Below, one piece after another: positions 1-7,520 of a DNA stretch of 43,622 nt. The translations under genes and the position numbers were made by a program. Numbering within the stretch: the stretch's first letter is position 1; each line of letters begins with the position of its first letter. The notes beneath the pieces are model-generated. The model did no database searches, was not told the DNA's origin, and was given only the letters and a program-made list of their open reading frames with translations. The stretch is from Candidatus Velthaea versatilis (GTDB lineage Bacteria > Vulcanimicrobiota > Vulcanimicrobiia > Vulcanimicrobiales > Vulcanimicrobiaceae). The DNA lies in the NCBI GenBank assembly GCA_003134035.1, contig PLAE01000241.1, forward strand, positions 1-43,622, given 5' to 3'.

Positions 1-1251
1 GGCGGACTGCGCGAGCCATTGCGCGCGCAGCCGCCGCAGCACGAAGAAGGCCAGCAGCGCGGTAAGGACGTCGAGGCCCACAACGATGAGAAATACCGGC
101 ACCCAGCTGCCTGCGGCGGCGCGGATCGACGCGGCGACCGGGCCGCCGAGCACCGAGCCGACGCCTTGGGCGATATACAGAATGCCGTAATTCGTGGTGG
201 CGTGTTCGGGACCGAAGAGATCGGTCAGCATCGAGGGGAACAGCGAAAAGATCTCGCCCCAGCCGAAAAACGCGAGACCCGTCAGCAGCACGAACATGAC
301 CGGATTATGCAAGAAGAGCAACAAGAGCAGAATCGCGATTGCTTCGGCGCCGAACGCGACGCACATCGTCAATTCGCGGCCGATGTGGTCCGAAACCCAG
401 CCGAAAAACGGCCGCGTGAGGCCGTTGGTGAAGCGCGAGATCGTCAGCGAGAGCGGAAGCGCGGCCACGCCCCACACGGGCGACGAGGCCACACCGTAGT
501 CTTTTGCAAACGGACCGACGTTCGCGACGATCATCAAACCGCTCGTCGACATGAGGCTCATCATGACGAACAAGAGCCAAAACGCGGGCGTGCGGACCAT
601 CTGCGCCGGCGTGAAGCTGCGCTGCGTCTGGCGCGCTTCGCGTACGGCATCGTGCGCCGGCGCCAGATTCGCGGTACCGGACGGCGGGTTGCGCAAACCT
701 TGAGCTGCGAGGATCCCGACCACGCCTTGCATGATGCCGAACACCGTTAGCGTCGACGCGTAGCCCGACGCGGCGAGCATGCTGCTGATGGGGAACGTCG
801 TCAGGATCGCGCCCGCGCCGTAACCGGCCGCGCTCACGCCGGCCGCCAAACCGCGCCGGTCCGGAAACCAGCGCACCATCAGACCGATCACTCCAACGTA
901 GATGATGCCCGTCCCAAGGCCTCCCAGGACGCCGTATGTCGCGTAGAGCGCCGCGATGCTCGAGGCGTGCGCCGCGAGTATCCAACTCAACGCGGTAAGC
1001 CCGGCGCCGGCCGAGACCAGCAGCCGCGGACCGAAGCGTTCGACCAAATACGCTTGAAACGGTGAGAAGAACGTTTGCACCACGACGAGCAGCAAGAACG
1101 TGACCTGCAGTGCTGCGAGCGACCCGCCGAGTTCCTTGCCGATCGGTCCGACGAAGAGCGTCCAGACATACTGCGGGCTCGACACCGCCATCATTGCGAT
1201 GAAACCGAAGCCGAGCTGCAGCCAGCGGTCGCGGCGGAAACGATCGGTCAT
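1..1251 (-). CDS. OFA-family MFS transporter (oxalate/formate antiporter-like), C-terminus off window
   Basis: The minus strand is open from an ATG at 1251 to the window edge (417 codons, no stop yet). The protein is rich in membrane helices. It has the start of an OxlT-like major facilitator: a first helix with 'SSPQYVWTLF', a 'GLGTGIIYVG' helix, then 'VRWFPDRRGLAAG', the typical loop 2/3 signature of the oxalate/formate (OFA) group, and 'FFGWVSDHIGR' in the second half. OFA proteins exchange small carboxylates across the inner membrane. The substrate here cannot be read from sequence, and many OFA members do not carry oxalate. It lies 170 bases downstream of the double-RCK channel gene on the same strand. 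No clear Shine-Dalgarno is visible at the ATG. The family call is solid; the substrate is open. Confidence 0.85.
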   Translation of the reverse strand, partial: MTDRFRRDRWLQLGFGFIAMMAVSSPQYVWTLFVGPIGKELGGSLAALQVTFLLLVVVQTFFSPFQAYLVERFGPRLLVSAGAGLTALSWILAAHASSIAALYATYGVLGGLGTGIIYVGVIGLMVRWFPDRRGLAAGVSAAGYGAGAILTTFPISSMLAASGYASTLTVFGIMQGVVGILAAQGLRNPPSGTANLAPAHDAVREARQTQRSFTPAQMVRTPAFWLLFVMMSLMSTSGLMIVANVGPFAKDYGVASSPVWGVAALPLSLTISRFTNGLTRPFFGWVSDHIGRELTMCVAFGAEAIAILLLLLFLHNPVMFVLLTGLAFFGWGEIFSLFPSMLTDLFGPEHATTNYGILYIAQGVGSVLGGPVAASIRAAAGSWVPVFLIVVGLDVLTALLAFFVLRRLRAQWLAQSA

Positions 1252-1421
1252 TGCCGTCCTCTCTCGAGCGTCGGGGCGGCATGGAACGCGCGGCCCGTCC
1301 GGGCTTTGTGCTCGGCGCAGCCCACTTCGCCTTCACGCAATTGGCAAACGTGTTCCCGCTTCGATCCGACGCACGGAGGGTGCGGCCGTCGCCACCGGTT
1401 CGGGCAAGCCGTCGCGACCGA

Positions 1422-3194
1422 CTACGACGCGCCGTCCGTGCCGTCAGCGGGCGTCTCGAAACTCTCATCTCGGCGGCGCGCCGAGCGTGCGCTGTTCGGC
1501 CGAGTGCGACTCTCCGGCGGCGAGCGTCGGATGCTCGGCGGCGCTTCGGGCGCGGCGTCGCTTGCGATGCGATGCGGGAAGGCGTAGAGCACCACATCGC
1601 CGCGCTGCAGCATGTCGCCGCCGCGCAATATGGTGAGCGCCGTGTCGTGCCAGGCGCACAGCGGCACCGCGCCGTCGGGCAGCGTGCCGGCATCTTCACG
1701 GCGGCGGCGCACGATCGTGTGTTCGGCGGGGCCGTACGCGACGCGCCCAAGCGTGCCCGGGAAGTGCGCCAAGCCCGCGAACGCCGGCGCGCTCAGCGCC
1801 GCCGGCGAAAACGTTGCGATGCCGAAGAGTTCGGCCGTGGCCTGCGCAAAGGTGCGGTTGTTCATGCGGACCACGAGCGGCACGTCGGGCCGCAGCGCGC
1901 GGGCGCTCAAGGCGATTTCGAGGTTGCCCGGATCGTTGTTGGTCAGCACGACGAGCGCGGCCGCGTGCGGAATGTCGCACAATTCGAGCACTTCCTCGTG
2001 CGTCGCGTCGCCGGTGAGCAAATCGATGTCGTTGGTGCGCGCGAGACGCATGAGATACGGATCGGGTGCGGGATCGACGACCACGACGTGCTTACGCGCG
2101 CGCACGAGCAGATCGATGACCGCGCCGCCGATGCGGCCCGCCCCGCACACGACGATGTGCCCGCGGCCGCGAATGCGGCGCAGACCTTGCAGCGCGGTCC
2201 ACTGCGCGCGCGTTATCGCCGAGCTGACGTAGCCGATGAAGATGCTCGTGAGCATCGTTCCGCCGATCATCGCCGCGATGACCGTCAGGGTGACGGCGAG
2301 CCCGTCACGGGTTACCGAACCGTCGCCGAAGCCGGCGTTGGTCGCTAATTGCGCGACGTCGAACGCCGCCGAATCCCACGTCGAGCGGACCGCGAAGTGA
2401 AAGAACAGCACCAGCGAGCCGTAAAAGACGAGCGCCCCGATCAGCGTCGCGCGCAGAATCGGATCGATGTGCATCGCCGAACGCAAGCCTTTGGCGGCTA
2501 GGCGCAGCAGCACGTCCGAGCGCGCTTCGCCGGTGGCCTCGGCGGCTGGGCGGCGTTCGTGAATGCGGCCGAACGCGACGACCCGATCCGTTTGGGCGAT
2601 CAGCGTGCCGGGCAGCGGCATCTCGCGCTCGCCGACCGCGACGATGCGCGCATCGACGATCGCTTCAGCGGCCGTGACGGTCAGGCCGGCGATGCCCAGT
2701 TCCGCGGCGCTTCCGGCCGTAAAGCCGACCAGCGCGCCGGTATCCGGTTCAGGAAACCGCAGGGCGAAAAAGCAGCCCGGGTCCAGAGCGGCGCCGGCAT
2801 ACGTCGACGCGGCCTGCGCGGCCGGCGAAATGACCGAACAGTCGGGCAGGTTCTGCTCAATTTTGCGCCCGATCTTGGTCCCGAACTGACGCAGCACCAC
2901 CCGTATCTTGGGATTGAGCATCCGCGCGCGCAAGGCGACGGCCAAGTTCGCTTCGTCGTCGTTGGAGAGCGTGAGGATCGTCGTCGCGGAGCCGACGCCC
3001 GCCTCGAGCAGTGCTTGGCCGCTGTCCGGGGCGCGGCTCACGACGACTGCGCCGATACGCTCGAACGCCGCTCGGCGTTCCGCGCTCAGGGCCGAAACCA
3101 CGCTCACGCTGCTGCCGCTCGCGATTAGCTCGGCGCAGACCCGCTCGGTCAGAGCGTCGTCGCCCGTGACGAGAGTGATCGCGCGCGGCACCAT
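1422..3194 (-). CDS. Double-RCK (TrkA-N) ion channel-like protein
   Basis: 590 residues in the order RCK, two-helix pore, RCK. The N-terminal Rossmann domain (about 1-135) is followed by a TrkA-C-like segment (about 140-212). Two hydrophobic helices (about 247-268 and 299-325) flank a pore loop. A second RCK domain (about 344-470) has the nucleotide motif GAGRIG (351-356) and an acidic residue at D374, then a C-terminal TrkA-C-like part. This arrangement resembles NAD-binding bacterial potassium channels of the CASTOR/GsuK type. The pore loop reads TNAGFGD (285-291) where potassium channels have TTVGYGD, so two filter positions differ and selectivity is uncertain. The last 45 residues are polar, Arg/Ser-rich and probably disordered. 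It is transcribed between the His-rich protein gene and the OFA transporter gene on the same strand. Confidence 0.8.
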   Translation of the reverse strand: MVPRAITLVTGDDALTERVCAELIASGSSVSVVSALSAERRAAFERIGAVVVSRAPDSGQALLEAGVGSATTILTLSNDDEANLAVALRARMLNPKIRVVLRQFGTKIGRKIEQNLPDCSVISPAAQAASTYAGAALDPGCFFALRFPEPDTGALVGFTAGSAAELGIAGLTVTAAEAIVDARIVAVGEREMPLPGTLIAQTDRVVAFGRIHERRPAAEATGEARSDVLLRLAAKGLRSAMHIDPILRATLIGALVFYGSLVLFFHFAVRSTWDSAAFDVAQLATNAGFGDGSVTRDGLAVTLTVIAAMIGGTMLTSIFIGYVSSAITRAQWTALQGLRRIRGRGHIVVCGAGRIGGAVIDLLVRARKHVVVVDPAPDPYLMRLARTNDIDLLTGDATHEEVLELCDIPHAAALVVLTNNDPGNLEIALSARALRPDVPLVVRMNNRTFAQATAELFGIATFSPAALSAPAFAGLAHFPGTLGRVAYGPAEHTIVRRRREDAGTLPDGAVPLCAWHDTALTILRGGDMLQRGDVVLYAFPHRIASDAAPEAPPSIRRSPPESRTRPNSARSARRRDESFETPADGTDGAS

Positions 3195-3305
3195 CGTTCG
3201 TGGTTCGCCGCGCGCCGCGCGAGTCTTACGCGGCCCAACCTTCGGCGGATCGGCGGCCCTCGGTGGCGAGCGGATCGGTCGTCGTGCGTCAATTCCGTGG
3301 GTTGA

Positions 3306-3806
3306 TTACTCGGCCGACGTTTGCTGATCCGTGACGTTCTGCGTCGAGGCCTTCGCGTTGCTCGCGAGGACTTGCTTTTGCAGGTTGCCGATCAGCGTTG
3401 ATTGCGCCGCCGCCGCCTGGTTCTGGATGTTGGTGACGGCGTTGAGTATCGTCGAGGTCGTGGACTCGGTCGAGTCGGTCGACGATGACGTCGCGGGGGC
3501 TGCGGTCGAGTCGGCCGACGAACCTGAATCCGCGTGGTGGTGGTGCCCGTGATGTGCGCCGCCGGCTTTGAGATCGGCCGCGAGCGTCTGCTGTTGGGCG
3601 GGTGAGAGCACGGCATTGACTTGCTGCTGCACATCGGCCTGCGACGTGCCGTTTTGCTTGGCGTTCGTAAAGACCGCGCGCAATTGCGTGCGCTGAGCTT
3701 CGGTCAGATCGAGATTGGAGAACGGCTGGAGCGATTGCCCGCTTTGCGGACTCGCACTCGCGTAGCTTTGCGTTGCGGAAATCGAGACGCTTTGAATGCC
3801 GGACAT
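3306..3806 (-). CDS. Small His-rich protein with LTxxQ-like motifs
   Basis: 166 residues, starting at an ATG with AGGAG about 9 bases upstream. No signal peptide is evident. The middle holds two motifs like those of Spy/CpxP helices, 'LTEAQRTQLRAVF' and 'LSPAQQQTLAADL', around residues 34-78. A histidine cluster (HHGHHHH, about 84-90) follows, then a Ser/Thr/Asp linker and a Gln/Ala-rich helix. The His cluster suggests metal binding (inference). I do not recognise a named family. It lies 111 bases upstream of the channel gene on the same strand and diverges from the UbiB-like kinase gene. Confidence 0.65.
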   Translation of the reverse strand: MSGIQSVSISATQSYASASPQSGQSLQPFSNLDLTEAQRTQLRAVFTNAKQNGTSQADVQQQVNAVLSPAQQQTLAADLKAGGAHHGHHHHADSGSSADSTAAPATSSSTDSTESTTSTILNAVTNIQNQAAAAQSTLIGNLQKQVLASNAKASTQNVTDQQTSAE

Positions 3807-3978
3807 GGTGTTGATGCTCCTATAGAAGGCGAGACGTTACTCTTCTGCTATCGGTTCGGAAACTGGTAAAGGGCTGAGAACGCGAGCCCTCACGAGCCAT
3901 CATGCGCAAGTTGCCGTAAAGATATGCTTGACGGACGGCACCGCGACGTGACTCTTCCATTACGCGGGCTTGCCGTAC

Positions 3979-3992
3979 AGCGGTATACTCGG
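3979..3992 (+). promoter_or_regulatory. Candidate extended -10 element upstream of the ABC1 kinase
   Basis: The 14-base string AGCGGTATACTCGG contains TATACT (3984-3989) and lies 83 bases before the GTG start at 4075. The identical 14 bases occur at 39516-39529 upstream of rpsR. No good -35 hexamer is visible at the usual distance. The promoter role is inferred from position and the shared string. Confidence 0.35.
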
Positions 3993-4074
3993 TACGCCGT
4001 GCTCCCAAAACGCGCCGGCTGACCCGCGCGAGCTGACGTCCAGCCGCGCCGCCAGTGGACGGAAAGGGCCGACC

Positions 4075-5556
4075 GTGGAAACGCAGGACATCTTGGACGG
4101 GATGCGCGGCTGGATCGAGACCGTCGGGCTCGTGCCGCCCGATTACGAGCAGTACGCGCCGCTGGTGATCGACGGTCTGCTGCACTTTCTGAGCCGCCTG
4201 CCCGCAACGCGGCTGGAGGCGATTGTGGCCGCGCAGCTCGAGTTGCCGGAGTCGGCCGAAGCCGACGAGCGGCTCATCGGGCTTTTGCGCCAGTGTCCCA
4301 CCCTGCACAAACTCGGTCAGGTGATCGCTCGCCAAGCGGGCCTGCCCCTCGACCTGCGCGCCCGGCTGCAGGGGTTGGAATCGCTCGCTCCGGCACCCGG
4401 CAGCTACGACATCGACGCGATCGTCGCTGCCGAAATCGGCGTGATCGAGGGGCTGACGGTTGCCCCGGACGCGCTCGCCGAAGGCAGCGTGGCATTCGTC
4501 GTTCCGTTCGAGTTGCGCTCCGCGGCCGACGGCAGCATTCGGCGCGGCGTGTTCAAAGCGCTCAAACCCGAGGCCTCGGCGCGGCTGCTCGAAGACCTCG
4601 CGATTTGGCCCGAACTGGGCGAGTATCTCACCGCACGAAGTGCCGAGGTGGGGCTGGCAGCGGTCGATTTTCGCTCACTGCTCGAAGGCGTGGCGAATCT
4701 GCTGCGCAACGAGATCCAACTCGATGGCGAACAGGAGCGGCTGAGGCGCGCGCGCCGCTTCTACGCCGACGAGCCCAGCGTGATCGTGCCCGAGCTGTTC
4801 GCCTTCTGCACCCCGCGGCTGACGGCGATGGAGCGCGTCGACGGCGTGAAAGTGACGGATCCGAGCCTGCCGGTTGACCTGCGCCGCCGTTTGGCGCGCA
4901 CGATCGTCGCCGCGCTGCTGGCCAAGCCGTTTTGGAGCACGCCGGCCGGCGAGCCGTTCTTCCATGCCGATCCGCACGCCGGCAATCTGTTCGCCACGCC
5001 CGACGGAAAGCTCGCGATTTTCGACTGGGCACTCACGACGCATTTGAATTCCGACCAATGCTCGGCCGTCGTGCAGACCTTGGTGTGCGCCGCGGTGCTC
5101 GACGAGCCGGGCGTCGCGGCGCAGCTCGCGGCGCTGGGCGACATCAAGGCGCCGGCCACCGTCGCAGCCGGAATCGCCGCGGCCGTCGCCGGCGTGCGGC
5201 GCGGCGCATTTCCCGGGTTCGCCTGGCTGACCGCGCTGCTCGACCGGCTGGGGCGCGACGGCGCGATCGTCTTCCCCGAGGAGACGGCGCTGTTCCGCAA
5301 ATCGCTGCTGACGCTCTCGGGCGTCGTGCGCGACGTCTGGCCCTACGCCTCGGTCGACGAGGTGCTGCTGGCCAGCGGCGGTCGTCGATTCGTCGCCGAG
5401 TCGTGGTCGCGGCCCTTGGCCCCGTTCGGTTCGCGCGCGTTCGCGACCCACGTTTCGAACAGCGATCTTGTGCGGCTCATGACGTCGCTGACCTGGACGC
5501 CCACCCGCTACCTGCTGGGAACGTATCGCGATGCGCTCGAGGTTCTGACGCGGTGA
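4075..5556 (+). CDS. ABC1/ADCK/UbiB-family atypical kinase
   Basis: 493 residues from the GTG at 4075, chosen because GGAAAGGG lies 6 bases upstream; the open frame extends back to 3970 but that part looks non-coding. It has the family marks: a KxGQ motif (KLGQ, 79-82), a nucleotide-loop segment near 'AEGSVAFVVP' (135-144), a candidate ATP lysine in 'GVFKALKP' (158-165), the catalytic loop HADPHAGN (297-304) and a metal-binding Asp in FDW (316-318), which stands for DFG. Bacterial UbiB-type proteins act in ubiquinone or other isoprenoid-lipid metabolism at the membrane and work as ATPases more than as protein kinases. The usual two C-terminal membrane helices of UbiB are not obvious here. No quinone genes are adjacent, so the pathway is unknown. 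Confidence 0.85.
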   Translation: METQDILDGMRGWIETVGLVPPDYEQYAPLVIDGLLHFLSRLPATRLEAIVAAQLELPESAEADERLIGLLRQCPTLHKLGQVIARQAGLPLDLRARLQGLESLAPAPGSYDIDAIVAAEIGVIEGLTVAPDALAEGSVAFVVPFELRSAADGSIRRGVFKALKPEASARLLEDLAIWPELGEYLTARSAEVGLAAVDFRSLLEGVANLLRNEIQLDGEQERLRRARRFYADEPSVIVPELFAFCTPRLTAMERVDGVKVTDPSLPVDLRRRLARTIVAALLAKPFWSTPAGEPFFHADPHAGNLFATPDGKLAIFDWALTTHLNSDQCSAVVQTLVCAAVLDEPGVAAQLAALGDIKAPATVAAGIAAAVAGVRRGAFPGFAWLTALLDRLGRDGAIVFPEETALFRKSLLTLSGVVRDVWPYASVDEVLLASGGRRFVAESWSRPLAPFGSRAFATHVSNSDLVRLMTSLTWTPTRYLLGTYRDALEVLTR

Positions 5557-5605
5557 GTCGCGCCTTCGCAGGGAGCTCCTATGAGGCGCGTTTCAAGCGC
5601 GCTTG

Positions 5606-5653
5606 GGAGTCACGCTTTCGGGTGGCTCCAAACTTGCGAGGAGTGAGTCCTCG
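5606..5653. terminator. Two tandem small hairpins after the ABC1 kinase gene
   Basis: GGAGTCAC (5606-5613) pairs with GTGGCTCC (5622-5629) with one G-T wobble. CGAGGA (5637-5642) pairs exactly with TCCTCG (5648-5653). They lie 50-97 bases after the kinase stop and just before the sugar-transporter remnants. No T-run follows, so they are at best a weak or factor-assisted terminator. Confidence 0.3.
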
Positions 5654-5671
5654 AACGCGGTGACGTGTTCG

Positions 5672-5794
5672 GATGAGGCCGCGCAGCTCGGCGTCGAGAT
5701 GGCGATCCGGCCGCTCGAAGGGCAAAAATTGCCGGCCTGGGTCATCTCGCAGCAGGACGTCATTACGAAGGACAACGTCAGCAAGTTCCAGTGA
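5672..5794 (+). pseudogene. C-terminal remnant of a sugar ABC substrate-binding protein
   Basis: About 40 codons read 'EMAIRPLEGQKLPAWVIS' then 'QQDVITKDNVSKFQ' and stop. This matches the last strand of ribose/xylose-type periplasmic binding proteins, which typically end in 'P..I.TP..LVTKDN'. Nothing upstream encodes the other roughly 280 residues: the preceding sequence is two hairpins and the end of the kinase gene. It sits 39 bases before a broken sugar ABC ATPase gene, the normal operon neighbour, so the two are relics of one operon. It has no start of its own in a sensible context. Confidence 0.6.
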
Positions 5795-5833
5795 TCGCGC
5801 GGATTGCCGGCGCGGCGCGCCCGTGAGGTTGGT

Positions 5834-6470
5834 ATGACCAATGCGTTACCACGAGTCGCCGCTGTGCCGGCGGCTCTGGCGCTCGAAGGGCTCTCCAAGT
5901 CGTATCCGGGCGTTGCGGCACTGCGCGACGTGAGTTTTTCCGTCAGCAGCGGGGAGATCCACGCGCTGCTGGGCGAGAACGGGGCCGGCAAGTCGACCTT
6001 GCTCAAAATCATGTCGGCGCCGTGCGGCCGGATGCCGGCCGGATCGTGCTCGACGGTGCGACGCTCGATCTGCACGCGCCGCTCGACGCGCGCCGCGCCG
6101 GCATCGCGCTCATCCATCAGGAACTCGCGCTCGTGCCGCAGATGAGCTCGGCGGCCAACATGTTCTTGGGCCGCGAGATCACGCGCGGCGCGAGCCTCGA
6201 CCGTGCCTCCATGGAAAGGCGTGCGCAGGAACTCGTCGACCGGCTGGGCGTCGAGATCGACGTGCGGCGGCCGGTCCGCACGCTCTCGATGGCGCAGCGC
6301 CAATGCGTCGAGATCGCCCGCGCGCTGTTGTTTGGCGCCCGCGTGCCCGCGCTCGACGAACCGACGGTCTTGTGTCCTCGGATCTGCCCGAAATCCTCCA
6401 GGTCAGCGACCGGATCGCCGTGATGCGCGAGGGCCGCATCGTCTACAGCGCGGAGAAAACGTCTGATAGG
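5834..6470 (+). pseudogene. Broken sugar ABC transporter ATPase (RbsA/XylG/MglA-like)
   Basis: The ATG at 5834 begins a sugar-importer ATPase with '[18 protein letters not shown]' and a normal Walker [10 protein letters not shown]. Near 6015-6022 the frame shifts, and the protein continues in another frame as '[12 protein letters not shown]', '[12 protein letters not shown]', 'NMFLGRE', 'LSMAQRQCVEIARALL' and the Walker B 'ALDEPT' (ending near 6366). There the reading jumps frame again straight to 'SSDLPEILQVSDRIAVMREG'. In intact RbsA-type proteins that segment closes the second ABC domain. Roughly the end of domain 1 and most of domain 2 (over 200 residues) are therefore missing. After 6470 no match continues. 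With the truncated binding protein upstream and no permease, this is a dead operon and not a single sequencing error. Confidence 0.75.
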
Positions 6471-7309
6471 ACACGTCCCGCGTGCGACCAGCTTTGCCGC
6501 AACCCAGACCATGCCTCAACGGCGTTATGCAATGAGCGCGGCGATTGTAGCGCCGTGATTTGCGATCTGAGTTGATGCTCGCTCTGGCCGATCGCTTTCT
6601 CGACCGACGGTCGCCAGGTATGTGCGAGCGTCTTGGACGCCGTAGCGCACCGCAAGAGCGTGCAAAGGGATAACCACGGTTTTGCGTGCGCTAGAGCGGC
6701 AAGATGTTTTATTGGTCGTGGGTTGTGCGCCGCTGTGCTGGCAGCTACCACGTCGACTTCGACGCGACGAACGGCAACGTCCCCGTCGCCATTGCTTCCG
6801 GTTGCCGACAAGGTGTATTCGTGCCGGCCAACATCGCGCAACGTCACTCGCCGGCAATCTCGTAAAAGGAACAGGTCGCCGATGCTAGGGTTCATGCGCA
6901 AGCGGTGCGCGCCGGTTGCCACATAGCACAACTGTGTCGATTGCCCCAGGACGACCCGCGTTTGTTTGGCCGAAAAACTCGCAATCGTAACGCTCGGCGG
7001 TGCCGTCGTCAACACCGCCCCGTGCGGGCGAGTCAGCTGCGCTCCGATGACAATGCCGGCGGTGACCAGCATGAGGCCGAGGGCGTACCACTTCAGTGCG
7101 CCAAGCCAGCTTGCAGGTACCGATGTCAACCCCAGGCGTTGCCTGAGATACGCGCGGGACGGCAGACCAGGCTGCGCGGGTGGCGCGTCGGTGGGACGGC
7201 GATTGTCGGCCGCGCCGACCTCAGATTGGCCGGCTTCGAATTCGTGCGAAAGAGCGTCAATCATGTAGGGCTGTATCCGATACCGCGTGCTTGCGACGAT
7301 GTGTGCCAT
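6443..7309 (-). CDS. Single-pass membrane protein with an extracytoplasmic Ig-like domain
   Basis: 288 residues from the ATG at 7309; an ATG at 7264 (starting MIDALSHEFE) is an equal alternative, and neither has a clear Shine-Dalgarno. The first 70 residues are polar. One membrane helix follows (about 73-92, 'YALGLMLVTAGIVIGAQL'). Then a beta-rich domain (about 105-195) carries the 'SFSAKQTRVVLGQSTQLCYV' pattern of bacterial Ig-like folds, with two cysteines that could pair. The C-terminal 90 residues look unlike a folded domain, and the 3' end overlaps the sugar-ATPase remnant by about 30 bases. The original end may have been replaced when this region rearranged. Function unknown. Confidence 0.55.
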   Translation of the reverse strand: MAHIVASTRYRIQPYMIDALSHEFEAGQSEVGAADNRRPTDAPPAQPGLPSRAYLRQRLGLTSVPASWLGALKWYALGLMLVTAGIVIGAQLTRPHGAVLTTAPPSVTIASFSAKQTRVVLGQSTQLCYVATGAHRLRMNPSIGDLFLLRDCRRVTLRDVGRHEYTLSATGSNGDGDVAVRRVEVDVVAASTAAHNPRPIKHLAALAHAKPWLSLCTLLRCATASKTLAHTWRPSVEKAIGQSEHQLRSQITALQSPRSLHNAVEAWSGLRQSWSHAGRVLSDVFSAL

Positions 7310-7520
7310 GGCTGGGCCATCGTATGAAGTATCGGTCGATTGCTCCGGCGACGTTAAGGATGCGGCCTTGACGGCTGGCCACCGCTTGGTACGGCCCAGG
7401 CTAAACGTGCGCTGCCGGTTTCCCTACGGGGCGGTTTCGCGGTTTCCTCAAGAACAGAGCCCCGCGCAAGTTACGTAAAACGCACCGAACGGAACGTGCG
7501 CCCTGGTTCGTACTTAGTTC

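Noticed and set aside
305-1750. Long open frame on the minus strand (481 codons) across the start of the transporter and the end of the channel gene
   Set aside because: Its translation is Arg/Ala-rich with no motifs and lies in another frame of two well-supported genes; typical of high-GC DNA.
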